From Glaciecola sp041380235 (GTDB lineage: Bacteria > Pseudomonadota > Gammaproteobacteria > Enterobacterales > Alteromonadaceae): 64,000 nt of DNA. A program made the position numbers and the translations under genes. The stretch is taken from positions 1 to 64,000 of the forward strand of contig NZ_JBGIYY010000013.1 of assembly GCF_041380235.1 (NCBI RefSeq), given 5' to 3'. Position 1 is the stretch's first letter; each line of letters opens with the position of its first letter. The notes beneath the pieces were generated by a model that saw nothing but the letters and a program-made list of their open reading frames with translations, searched no databases and had not been told where the DNA came from. Shown here piece by piece: positions 53,593 through 61,805 of this stretch.

Positions 53593-54389
53593 ACCTGAAC
53601 CTCAGTGCCTGTTCGCACAGACCTTTGTTGAACTGCGTTCGTATTTATTCGATTTGCCAAGAGCATGAGAGTTGCAACGCCCATGCAGGCAATATATATG
53701 GCCATAAACAACACGGTAGGTGATGCATCAAAGCCTATTAATGCTTTTAGTAAATGTCCATATTCCGAGGCATCCTGCACATAGGCAGACACATCAAAAA
53801 ATGTCTTTGCGCCCCATTCAACTGCATTAATTTGTAGTAACAGATTAGAAATTTCAGCGGTATTGCCGGCCAAATACAAGACCCAAAATGCCATGACCCA
53901 AGCGTTTCGATGATGACCTTGTAACTCGCTTAGCAGAAAACGAAACAGCACCAACAGGCTCATACAAATACCTAGTCCTATAAAAATACCAACTATCAAA
54001 GGCTGCCAAAACGCGAGCTGATTCGCATATATATCTAGATACAAAATTAAACTACTGCCTTTGTAGGTAATCAACGCGATCGCACCAATCGCCATTAACC
54101 ACGCTGTGTTATTTTTAGATAGACTTAACATGGTCGCCGACAATAAACACACAAAGTGCGCTAGCAGTAATGTGATCCCCATGATTTCAGCACCCTTTGA
54201 GCTGAAAGCGTCGCTGACCACCTCGGCAACACTAAAGGACACAAAAGGCACGACTAAACACGTTATCCAAAACCAGACTGTGAACGCGCGATCAGCGAAT
54301 AACGTGGGACGCAACACCAACATAAAAGAAAACAAAATGCACAAAGGCATCAGTTCGCGTAGCAGTAAGATCACGGTATTAATTAACAC
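53589..54389 (-). CDS. FTR1-like permease with degenerate REXXE motifs
   Basis: The 266-residue protein has seven transmembrane segments and matches FTR1/EfeU in the C-terminal third: TFFDVSAYVQ, then YGHLLKALIGFDASPTVLF, equivalent to the E. coli AFDMSAVL and LMEGIFGYQEAPS blocks. In EfeU iron passes through two REGLE motifs. Here the first is LLRELMP (Glu replaced by Pro) and the second is GNTAE (Arg and first Glu lost). Iron transport by the known path therefore looks unlikely, and the protein may have another substrate or a sensory role. It lies between the cupredoxin (11-base overlap) and the barrel gene (4-base overlap). Confidence 0.75.
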   Translation of the reverse strand: MLINTVILLLRELMPLCILFSFMLVLRPTLFADRAFTVWFWITCLVVPFVSFSVAEVVSDAFSSKGAEIMGITLLLAHFVCLLSATMLSLSKNNTAWLMAIGAIALITYKGSSLILYLDIYANQLAFWQPLIVGIFIGLGICMSLLVLFRFLLSELQGHHRNAWVMAFWVLYLAGNTAEISNLLLQINAVEWGAKTFFDVSAYVQDASEYGHLLKALIGFDASPTVLFMAIYIACMGVATLMLLANRINTNAVQQRSVRTGTEVQV

Positions 54390-54819
54390 TCGGCTCTCCT
54401 GTTTTTAGCGTTTTTTTATCTAACTTAGGCTCACGCACAATTACGCGACCGCGAGCGGTATCTGGGTGAAATTCTCCAAAATATTCATATTCACCGGGTA
54501 ACAAAGGGCCAATAAACAAACGCACTTTGCGATTTGGAAAAATAACTTTTTCCCGATTTAGGTCAAAAGAATCGAACTCTTCGGGCTGGTCATCATTATT
54601 TTCAATAATTAACTGCACTTTGGTGTGTGCTGGAATGACGATTTCATCAGGTGAAAAAGTATGATTGCTAAGGGTAATGGTAAATACTGGCTGCTGAGTA
54701 AAACTTCTTGGGCTAATAAGTAAGATGCTGAGCAATACTAAACTGCTGAGCGCCTGGCGACGATGCCACCATACTTGACTAAGGCCTTGCTGCATTTGAC
54801 TAAACATTGGGCTTACCAT
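54379..54819 (-). CDS. Exported cupredoxin-like protein
   Basis: The 146-residue protein has a signal or anchor segment at about 24-41. The mature part is a cupredoxin_1-type domain: FTITLSNHTFSPDEIVIPAH, IENNDDQPEEFDSFDLN and GEYEYFGEFHPDTARGRVIV. The usual Cys ligand is missing; His residues (HTF, HPD) and Glu are present, so any metal site is atypical, as in the cupredoxins next to FTR1 genes. It overlaps the histidine kinase gene by 20 bases and the permease by 11. A part in metal delivery to the permease is inferred. Confidence 0.8.
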   Translation of the reverse strand: MVSPMFSQMQQGLSQVWWHRRQALSSLVLLSILLISPRSFTQQPVFTITLSNHTFSPDEIVIPAHTKVQLIIENNDDQPEEFDSFDLNREKVIFPNRKVRLFIGPLLPGEYEYFGEFHPDTARGRVIVREPKLDKKTLKTGEPSVN

Positions 54820-56191
54820 TTACCATAGGCAAGGTATTAAAATGCACACTCACCGCTAACCCGCCCAGTTTTGACTGAGAAAGTGACAGCTCTGCGCCAT
54901 GGATGTGTGCAATATATTGCACAATCGACAGACCTAAACCTGAACCCTTAACACCCGTTTGCGCAACGCTTTTAGCGCGATAAAATGTGTCGGTAAGACG
55001 CGCTATTTCATCAGGGTCAACATGACCGGAATCTTCAATGCACACCTCAACCTGCTTGTTTTTGGCGGTCATTGAAATCACGATGTGGCTGCCTTCCCCA
55101 CTGTATTTAATCGCGTTTTTAAGGACATTTTCAAACAAAATTTGTAAGGCAAACGGCTCACCACTAATCACCGCAGGAATCGCCTCTAGCGTGATCTCCT
55201 GGTTTTGCTGCTCAATGCCGCTGTAGTTTTCTGCAATGACCTCGCGCAACAGATGATCAAGCGAGACTTCACGCATTTGTTCAGTAAAGTGTTCCGGTGA
55301 GTATCGATATAGCGCAATTATTTGCTCAATGACATGGGCCATTCTATTCACATTTGCATCGAGCTCGTCAAACTGGCTATGCGTGATCCCTTTTTGGTCA
55401 TGGGCCTCTCGCAAGTTATGCGCCGTTAGGCGAAGCACACTTACCGGTGTGCGCAATTCGTGGGCGGCATTAGCTGAAAGCGTCCGCTCTCGATCAAATG
55501 CCAAAGACAGCTTATGCAACAGCAGGTTTAATCGTGTCACCACTGGCTGTAATTCTTTTGGTGGCGTCCCAATATCTATTTGTGCTAGGTCGTCACTGCT
55601 CTTGCCCTTGAGTTCAGTGCTAAGTGACACCAATGAGCCTAAACTTTTGCGGATCACGTAAAACAATAAAATACCGATGACCGGCATGGCATAAATTATC
55701 GGAGCGACTGTGGTTAACAAAATAGATTCGGTGCTATCACGCCTATAATCTGTGGGCTGGGCCACCACGACAAAAAGCTGTTCAGATATTTGCAAACTGT
55801 AGGTTCGCCATCGCTTTCCAAAAAAGGTGATGTCTTTAAATCCGGCTTCGTTTATCCCCATCGCGGTGCTAGGTGCGATTTGACTGCGTTGAAGCACATT
55901 ACCGTTAGATAAAATCTGATACATCATATCGACATTAATAATGTACTTGTTATCAAGTGGCCGATTAAGATTCTGGGCAGGGCCTGCCAATTCTGAGTGC
56001 CAAGTGTCGGTGGCCTTGCTTAAGGTGTCAGTTTGAATATTAGCGATGAAGGTGGCCATATTGACCAAGTCTTTATCAAACAAAGCATCTACCTGTTGCT
56101 GGCTGTTTCGATAGCCATGCAGAGCAGCAAAAAACGTTGCTAAGGTAAATACCGACAGGGATAGCATCAAAAGCTGACGTTGAATCGACAC
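54800..56191 (-). CDS. Sensor histidine kinase (QseC/PmrB-like)
   Basis: The 463-residue protein has two transmembrane helices (about 5-25 and 157-180) around a periplasmic sensor of 130 residues, then HAMP-like and catalytic parts. His244 lies in AAHELRTPVSVLRL, the N box in FENVLKNAIKYSGEG near 353, and the G box is GSGLGLSIVQYI. It should phosphorylate the response regulator encoded six bases upstream. Downstream cupredoxin and FTR1-like genes overlap it, so metal or redox sensing is a fair inference. Confidence 0.93.
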   Translation of the reverse strand: MSIQRQLLMLSLSVFTLATFFAALHGYRNSQQQVDALFDKDLVNMATFIANIQTDTLSKATDTWHSELAGPAQNLNRPLDNKYIINVDMMYQILSNGNVLQRSQIAPSTAMGINEAGFKDITFFGKRWRTYSLQISEQLFVVVAQPTDYRRDSTESILLTTVAPIIYAMPVIGILLFYVIRKSLGSLVSLSTELKGKSSDDLAQIDIGTPPKELQPVVTRLNLLLHKLSLAFDRERTLSANAAHELRTPVSVLRLTAHNLREAHDQKGITHSQFDELDANVNRMAHVIEQIIALYRYSPEHFTEQMREVSLDHLLREVIAENYSGIEQQNQEITLEAIPAVISGEPFALQILFENVLKNAIKYSGEGSHIVISMTAKNKQVEVCIEDSGHVDPDEIARLTDTFYRAKSVAQTGVKGSGLGLSIVQYIAHIHGAELSLSQSKLGGLAVSVHFNTLPMVNGKPNV

Positions 56192-56197
56192 CTTCTT

Positions 56198-56860
56198 TTA
56201 TGCCGGTTTTTTCACCACATAGCCAACGCCACGCAGTGTTTGTATAAAGTCAGTAGGAAGTTTTTTGCGTAAATTGCTGATGTGCACCTCAATCGTATTC
56301 GAGGCAATTTCCTCGCCCCAATCATAGAGACGCGCTTCGATAGTGTCTTTAGATAAGACACGCCCTGCAGACTCCATCAAAAGTTTGATAATCATCCACT
56401 CTCTTCGCGACAGCGCAACACTTTGTCCATCCACCTCAATACTCGATGCCGCGGTGTCTATAGAGACATTTGCAATAGTGATGACTGCTGAAACCGCAGT
56501 ACCAAAGCGCCTTTCAATCACTCGAAGACGAGCTAATAGCTCAGGCATATCAAAGGGTTTCGATAAATAGTCATCCGCACCCAAATCTAGACCTTCTACT
56601 TTATGCTCTGTGCCGTCACGGGCGGTTAAGATAAGCACCGGTATCTTAGCGTTGATGGTTTTTATAACCTTTAAAACCTGCATACCGTCCATATCAGGTA
56701 AACCCAAGTCGAGAATCACTAGCTCGAAGCTGTGCTCTCGAAACGAATTCAGAGCAAGCTCGCCTGACGCTACCCAAGTAACGCTATGCTGCTGATTGAC
56801 CAATGACTCTTTCAGCGCCCGCGCAAGCGGGGCGTCATCTTCAACTAGCAATATCTTCAC
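56198..56860 (-). CDS. OmpR/PhoB-family response regulator (QseB-like)
   Basis: The 220-residue protein has a receiver domain with Asp51 in VILDLGLPDMDGMQVL, Lys100 in DDYLSKPFDMPELLARL, and a C-terminal winged helix with SRREWMIIKLLMES and RVLSKDTIEARLYDWGEE then SNTIEVHISNLRKKL. It partners the kinase encoded six bases downstream. It probably controls this operon and perhaps the gene group upstream, which ends 36 bases before it. Family is clear; target unknown. Confidence 0.94.
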   Translation of the reverse strand: MKILLVEDDAPLARALKESLVNQQHSVTWVASGELALNSFREHSFELVILDLGLPDMDGMQVLKVIKTINAKIPVLILTARDGTEHKVEGLDLGADDYLSKPFDMPELLARLRVIERRFGTAVSAVITIANVSIDTAASSIEVDGQSVALSRREWMIIKLLMESAGRVLSKDTIEARLYDWGEEIASNTIEVHISNLRKKLPTDFIQTLRGVGYVVKKPA

Positions 56861-56896
56861 ACTTTCAATCTCATGTTCGAGCAGTATACAAAAAGC

Positions 56897-57556
56897 TTAC
56901 CCCTTCGCGCTTAGCTTTGCATCGACTTTTTGCATTAACGCCAATACTTCTGCTCGTCTAGCTTCGTCGGCATCTTGCCTTTGCTCTCTTTGCGGCGCAG
57001 CAAGTGCAGTTTCAAGCACTTGTTTGGCTAATGAATATTGCCGCTCATCGAACAAGAATTCCCCGTAAAAATAGTTGGGATCAATACCGTTTGGGTTAAT
57101 TGCCAAAGCTTTTTCTAGTAGTTTTTTGGCTTTTTTATCATCGCCAAAAGCCAAAGGCCAACCTGGCACTTTATGATAGAGCGTGCCCAAACTTGTATAA
57201 GCGGAACCTGATAGGGCATCAGGATTGATTGCTAGGGCCTTTTCGAGAGACTTTTTCGCCTTCTTTGCCAGCGACAGTGCGCCAAGCCCGCCCTTTACGC
57301 CCGCATAGCTCGATTGAATAATACCCTTCCAAATTAGCAAATCTGCGCTGTCAGGACTGGCATCACTTAGGGTTTCGATATTAATTAAGAGCGCTTGAAA
57401 TGATTGGTCTTGTTCATCACCGGTAAGCTGATAGTTGATCTTTGCCCATTGGTGTTGAATATCCAGTAAACTCGCTTCATTGTCTTGTGCATTTACTGAG
57501 CTACAAAACAATACCGTAGCTAAGCTTATCGAGAGTAAAAATGTGAGTATCTTCAT
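56897..57556 (-). CDS. Exported tetratricopeptide-repeat protein
   Basis: The 219-residue protein has a signal peptide ending SVNA (residue 23) and TPR-like repeats: KAKKSLEKALAINPDALSG, DDKKAKKLLEKALAINPNG and ERQYSLAKQVLETAL. It overlaps the SDR gene by four bases, so it is translated with the biosynthetic group. It may be a periplasmic scaffold. A second reading as an unrelated hypothetical is possible, but coupling makes a shared function likely. Confidence 0.8.
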   Translation of the reverse strand: MKILTFLLSISLATVLFCSSVNAQDNEASLLDIQHQWAKINYQLTGDEQDQSFQALLINIETLSDASPDSADLLIWKGIIQSSYAGVKGGLGALSLAKKAKKSLEKALAINPDALSGSAYTSLGTLYHKVPGWPLAFGDDKKAKKLLEKALAINPNGIDPNYFYGEFLFDERQYSLAKQVLETALAAPQREQRQDADEARRAEVLALMQKVDAKLSAKG

Positions 57557-58377
57557 AATGATTCCTGTGTGACTTTGTGAGTAAAAGTACGAATAGTGGA
57601 TAGCTTTTTGCGCAGCGCCATATCGACAACTTCTGGCAGACAGCCGTTGAGTCTAACAAATAGCTTTTCAGGCCAACCTAAGGTTTTGCGCGTTTTATTA
57701 CTGTTTAAAAACACCATGAACTGCTCGGCAACCTCGTCAACAGAATCTACCGCGTTACCCAGTGATATATTTAATTGCGTTACTGCATCTGAGTTTAGTG
57801 AGGTCTGCGTAGCACGCGGCGCGAAGTAACAGACTTTAATGGCGGTGTCTGCTAGCTCCCGAGAAAGCGCTTCGGTAAAGCCTCGCAAGCCAAACTTACT
57901 GGCACAATATCCGCTAAAACCAGCAAAACCTATTGCGCCAAAAGCAGAGCCAACATTGACGATTTTGCAGTCGTGTTGACGAAGCGCAAGTGAGTGCTGC
58001 ACAAATTTTTGCGTGAAAAGCATAGGGGCAATCAGATTCGTTTGAACCTGATTGGCTAGCATGTCACTGCCACAATCTGCCAATTCGCCAAAGCCAGAAA
58101 CACCCGCATTATTCACTAACAAGTCGATGGGCCCTAACTCAAAAGCTGTGGCTAAGAGTCGTTTTTGGATGTTGTTATCGTTTAAATCACCCACTAATAA
58201 ATGGTGTTGCCCCTCTAAACTATCCTTTAGGCATTCGAGGGCCAATTTATTTCGCCCATGTAAATATAGCGTGTAGCCGGCTTTATCTAGCTCCCTTGCA
58301 ATCGCCTGTCCAATGCCACCAGAGGCACCGGTGACAATAGCTTTTTGTGTGTTAGTAATGGTTTTGGTATCGCTCAT
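57553..58377 (-). CDS. Short-chain dehydrogenase/reductase of the hemolysin-family operon
   Basis: The 274-residue classical SDR has VTGASGGIGQAIARELD near residue 15, the LLVNNAGVSGFGE motif, NVGSAFGA and the YCASKFGLRGFTEAL catalytic pair. The last 60 residues are longer than typical. It should reduce a carbonyl with NAD(P)H, probably on an acyl intermediate. It sits eight bases after the diiron gene and overlaps the TPR gene by four bases. Confidence 0.88.
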   Translation of the reverse strand: MSDTKTITNTQKAIVTGASGGIGQAIARELDKAGYTLYLHGRNKLALECLKDSLEGQHHLLVGDLNDNNIQKRLLATAFELGPIDLLVNNAGVSGFGELADCGSDMLANQVQTNLIAPMLFTQKFVQHSLALRQHDCKIVNVGSAFGAIGFAGFSGYCASKFGLRGFTEALSRELADTAIKVCYFAPRATQTSLNSDAVTQLNISLGNAVDSVDEVAEQFMVFLNSNKTRKTLGWPEKLFVRLNGCLPEVVDMALRKKLSTIRTFTHKVTQESL

Positions 58378-58385
58378 AATCTATC

Positions 58386-59057
58386 CTAGGCAACCTTGGC
58401 TAGAGCCAGGTGATCAGGAATACTGCGAAAAATATCTGCATATAAACGATAAAACTTATTTGCACTGTCAATAATCACCTGTTGTTGCACAGGGTCAGTA
58501 ATCTTATTCATCAACTGCTCAAAAAACTTCACGTGCTCTATATCGATGGCGCCGTGTGAGCGCAGATAGCTAAATGCGCTCTTTGGAACGCCTGTAGCAG
58601 ATAGTATAGAGTCAGCAGCATGATCGGCTAAGGCGATACTGGTTCCTTCAAGCACATGTACCATGCCGAAAAAACTCAGCGGGTTTTTTCGATTAATCGC
58701 GTCATAGGCATAAGCGACCATTAGCTCCGTTGCAAATGCGGGTTCGCTGCTGCGCACCGCTTCTTTGTCATAACCACATGCGGCAATGTCGTTTAAGATC
58801 CACTCTTGATGACCAATCTCTTCCTCTATATATTCTGCAACGGCTTCGCGCAGCCACTCTTGGTCATCAGTCAGACGTGTACCCACCGCCATTAAAAGTG
58901 GCACGGTATGTTTTACATGATGAAACGCCTGCGCTAAAAAGGCCACATAGTCTTCTTTATTTACCTGCTTGGCAAAGCAGCGTTCAATTAAGGGAGCGGT
59001 AAGTAAGTAATTTTTTGCATCGGTGGTTTCAGCGTGCAAGCGTTCAAATAGTGTCAT
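58386..59057 (-). CDS. Heme-oxygenase-like diiron protein (HDO/TenA-like)
   Basis: From ATG 59057 the protein has 223 residues; GGAG lies eight bases ahead, whereas ATG 59075 six codons earlier has no ribosome site. All-helical sequence of the TenA/iron-containing redox family: FHHVKHTVPLLM near 46, EYIEEEIGHQEWI near 75-87, HVLEGTSIALADHA near 134-147 and IDIEHVKFFEQL near 171-182. Glu80, His83, Glu137, Asp172 and His175 could be metal ligands, as in HDO enzymes such as UndA and BesC that oxidise fatty or amino acids. The stop of the ligase gene lies 14 bases inside its start. Confidence 0.82.
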   Translation of the reverse strand: MTLFERLHAETTDAKNYLLTAPLIERCFAKQVNKEDYVAFLAQAFHHVKHTVPLLMAVGTRLTDDQEWLREAVAEYIEEEIGHQEWILNDIAACGYDKEAVRSSEPAFATELMVAYAYDAINRKNPLSFFGMVHVLEGTSIALADHAADSILSATGVPKSAFSYLRSHGAIDIEHVKFFEQLMNKITDPVQQQVIIDSANKFYRLYADIFRSIPDHLALAKVA

Positions 59058-60615
59058 GAATAAACTCCTGTTCAACTAAATACTTAAGGTCTGGGTAAAC
59101 AGAATCTGCACCTACAGACTGATAAGCTAAGTCGATTTGTTGAGAAAAATAAGTCGTGGCTGCATCGCGTTTTATGCGGCCATTAGCGGTGATCAAGTTT
59201 TGCTGAAGTGACATAGGCGTGCCAAGCAAAATGACTTTGCGCACCTTTGCATAGTCGGGCAATTGCCGATTGATACCGATTAAGTATTGAGCAAGCTCTG
59301 CAAGACTCATAGCGTTGCCATGCAGACTAATAATGGCTATGCAGTAAGGACGCGCCTCACCGATAATGCAGGCTTGATGAACCGCCGGGTTAGCTAAAAT
59401 TAATGACTCGGCCCATTCAGGTGAAATATTGCGCCCCATCGAGTTGATGATTTGTAACTTGCGACGCCCTTCAATAAAAAGCTGTTCATCTTGACAGCGC
59501 ACAATATCGCCAGTATTGACCTGTTTAGAATACCAACTGTCTTGCTCGCCTAGGTAACCCAAAAATACATGCTCCTTGACCAGCAGTTCATTGTTAATAA
59601 GTGCACACTTGACGTGTTCTAAAGGTTTTCCGCAGCTATCCGGTGGATCGCTCGGGCCGGCTAGGCTGACAACAGACGCACACTCAGATAAGCCATAGCC
59701 CTGATAAACCGGTAAACCCAATTGACGCGAGCTTTGTACTAAGGCTCTAGCAACCTTGGCACCGCCAACCGCAATAAACGTGAAGCTTGATGGTGGCTGC
59801 CAACCTTGACTGCTTGCGGCTACCATAACTTTTAATAGTTCTGGTACAGTAATGAGCGTGTTTGCTTGAGATTCGCTAATGCACTTTAAAAACGCCTGCA
59901 CATTGCTTAATTGACTGCCACTAAACCCGCGCTGGTTTTCATTGGGAACAACAAGCGTTCCGCGCGCCAACAAGGGTGCATATACCCCAGCAATGTTTTC
60001 TAATAAAGTTGACAGTGGCAGTGCGACTAAATGTCTTGGTTGTTTGACGCCGACTCTACTTACTAGCGACTTTGCAACTAGCAATTGGTGTGATGCGCTT
60101 AAGCACACTCCTTTTGGCTGGCCCGTTGAGCCTGATGTAAAAGTGACCTTAGCGGTCTTGTTAGGCATTGGGTGCTTTTGTTTCGTAACGCTGTTACTGG
60201 CTAAAGAAGCTGCCTTAGTATTTGTGCTCTTTACAGTAAAGCCTTTCAGGCCAAGCACAAACTCGTGTTCAATTTTAGTTTGTTCGATTGCGCGTAATGA
60301 TATATCACGTGGCAGAGTTCTGTCTGTGAATATTACGTCTAGGTCTGCAGTATCAAGAAGATGGGTTATTTGTTCACTGGAAAAAAATAGCGGTATGGGC
60401 ACCAATATTATGTTGGCCAGCATGCACGCTAAGTCTATGCAAATCCATGCTGCGCTGTTGTCTGCATACAGTCCTACGCGTTGCATACCTGCACCTTGCA
60501 GTTTCCCTGCAATGCGTGTCACTTCTGCAAACAGTTGTGCATGACTTAGATTAGTATCGTGTGCACAAATAGCTAAATCATGGCTATGTTTATCGAATAA
60601 GTCGGTGATATTCAC
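59044..60615 (-). CDS. AMP-dependent acyl/aryl ligase
   Basis: The 523-residue ANL-superfamily protein has the P-loop VTFTSGSTGQPKGV at 157-170, YGLSECASVVSL as the A5 motif, NTGDIVRC for A7 and EGRRKLQIINSMGRNISPEW for A8. At the C-terminus the A10 motif reads TANGRIKRD, where the usual catalytic Lys aligns with Arg, though another Lys is two residues on. It activates an acid as the adenylate, and possibly as a CoA thioester. The start is GTG at 60615 whose GTGA overlaps the hemolysin-family stop. No carrier domain is fused. Confidence 0.87.
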   Translation of the reverse strand: MNITDLFDKHSHDLAICAHDTNLSHAQLFAEVTRIAGKLQGAGMQRVGLYADNSAAWICIDLACMLANIILVPIPLFFSSEQITHLLDTADLDVIFTDRTLPRDISLRAIEQTKIEHEFVLGLKGFTVKSTNTKAASLASNSVTKQKHPMPNKTAKVTFTSGSTGQPKGVCLSASHQLLVAKSLVSRVGVKQPRHLVALPLSTLLENIAGVYAPLLARGTLVVPNENQRGFSGSQLSNVQAFLKCISESQANTLITVPELLKVMVAASSQGWQPPSSFTFIAVGGAKVARALVQSSRQLGLPVYQGYGLSECASVVSLAGPSDPPDSCGKPLEHVKCALINNELLVKEHVFLGYLGEQDSWYSKQVNTGDIVRCQDEQLFIEGRRKLQIINSMGRNISPEWAESLILANPAVHQACIIGEARPYCIAIISLHGNAMSLAELAQYLIGINRQLPDYAKVRKVILLGTPMSLQQNLITANGRIKRDAATTYFSQQIDLAYQSVGADSVYPDLKYLVEQEFIHDTI

Positions 60616-61331
60616 GCTGCTACTTTCGCGTTGCTGACTAAGGCATCGATTTGCGGCATCAACTGCTCTGACATCACCCTAAACAATCGATTCGCTGCGA
60701 TAAGGTCCTTAACATCTTGCAACTGCAATGACATAACTTTTGGCTGCGTTTCATAATAAGTCCCCCAGTACTGATCAGAAATTACCAGTTTAGAAGGATC
60801 AGCATCAGCGATAAATCTGGGCGTCAGCCCAAATTTTGCGAACAAATTGGATAATTGTGCGGTGGCGGTAAATACCATTGCTGTAAAGCCCTGTTTATGC
60901 AAAAGCAGCGCAGTAACGATGAGTAATGACAGAGTAAAGTTGCTCGAATTTGAATATAAATGGCCAATCTCAGCGATGTGCTGACGTTTGCTTAAATAAC
61001 CTTGAGCGCCAAGAGCTTGCTCAATGGGTATCGCTAAATATTGTTCAATAAACAATCTATCAGATGCACTTCGCATGCCTAATGCCGCCTTAAAACCGGC
61101 TTTTTCCAAACCGATTACGATGGGCATGCTAACGGTCACATCCGCTCCATAGCTTTTTTTAAATCCAGCTTGAATAAATGTGTTTGCCGTTTTTCTATCA
61201 GGGTGATTCTCGCGGAGCACTTGCACCCGCATGCTTGTAGCAGGATTGACTGGCTTTTTTGCGATATACAGCTGAAATGGATAAGTTTCGTTGGTATTAC
61301 TACTGCTATTGCAATTGGTATCTAACATCAT
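60612..61331 (-). CDS. Thermostable hemolysin family protein (GNAT/autoinducer-synthase-like)
   Basis: The 239-residue protein matches the T_hemolysin family: ENHPDRKTANTFIQAGFKKS near residue 41, ALGMRSASDRLFIEQYL near 83-99, PIEQAL and IAEIGHLYSNSSNF near 116-130. The family takes its name from a Vibrio hemolysin, yet the sequence looks like a GNAT-fold acyltransferase, with some likeness to autoinducer synthases; that reading is inference. No signal peptide is seen, which argues against a secreted toxin. It is the first gene of the ten-gene minus-strand run. Start is ATG 61331 or the adjacent ATG 61328. Confidence 0.85.
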   Translation of the reverse strand: MMLDTNCNSSSNTNETYPFQLYIAKKPVNPATSMRVQVLRENHPDRKTANTFIQAGFKKSYGADVTVSMPIVIGLEKAGFKAALGMRSASDRLFIEQYLAIPIEQALGAQGYLSKRQHIAEIGHLYSNSSNFTLSLLIVTALLLHKQGFTAMVFTATAQLSNLFAKFGLTPRFIADADPSKLVISDQYWGTYYETQPKVMSLQLQDVKDLIAANRLFRVMSEQLMPQIDALVSNAKVAA

Positions 61332-61740
61332 GATGCCTTATTACGGATTTCATGACCTTAATATAATAAAGCAACCTTAAAATAATCTTAAGATTGCTTT
61401 AAAATTTGCTTGATCTTGAAATAAAGGCTATTTGCAATCTAGGGTTGGATTTATGTTTTAACTAACGAACAACCAAAAATACGTATTACTTGGAAGCCCC
61501 TCTTATTTATGTACAATAACGTTTGGTAACTTTAGTTATTTTGTATGTTTCTAACATAAAGCTGGCCTTGCTAATTAGTTAACTTATTACGCTTTTTGAA
61601 TGAAATATTGATGATTAGGTTAAAAAAACGAACATTGTAATTTTAAATTAATTGTCAGCAATTTTTACACTCTTTCAAATACAATTTACTTGTATATATT
61701 TAAGTTGCTGTATTATTTATATAAATCCAAATATTTTATT
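61332..61740. other. AT-rich intergenic spacer between divergent operons
   Basis: About 400 bases without a gene between the hemolysin-family operon and the sigma-54-driven gene at 61806. It holds the inverted repeat at 61367-61401 and runs of A and T. No further gene or RNA is recognised. Confidence 0.6.
61367..61401. promoter_or_regulatory. Long dyad ahead of the hemolysin-family operon
   Basis: TAAAGCAACCTTAA (61367-61380) and TTAAGATTGCTTTA (61388-61401) form 14-base arms with one mismatch around a seven-base loop. It starts 36 bases before the ATG at 61331, so it probably overlaps the promoter and is a regulator site; an RNA hairpin is the alternative. Confidence 0.55.
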
Positions 61741-61757
61741 TTGGCATTATATTTGCT
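61741..61757 (+). promoter_or_regulatory. Sigma-54 (-24/-12) promoter of the PEP-CTERM-like gene
   Basis: TTGGCATTATATTTGCT has the GG and GC dinucleotides twelve bases apart, matching the RpoN consensus TTGGCAC-N5-TTGCW with one change in the left half. It lies 49 bases before the ATG at 61806. In Zoogloea, PEP-CTERM genes are known to depend on RpoN, so the link with the XrtA locus in this window is sensible. Confidence 0.75.
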
Positions 61758-61805
61758 GATCGGTAACTGTTTTCGTTCAACGCTGTTTAATTTTTGAGAG
61801 GCTAG

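Noticed and set aside
59942..60544. 200-codon open frame on the plus strand
   Set aside because: It lies fully opposite the AMP ligase gene, and its product has no recognisable domain or ribosome site.
60612..61331. A secreted hemolysin toxin
   Set aside because: There is no signal peptide, the gene heads a metabolic operon, and the conserved blocks look like an acyltransferase.
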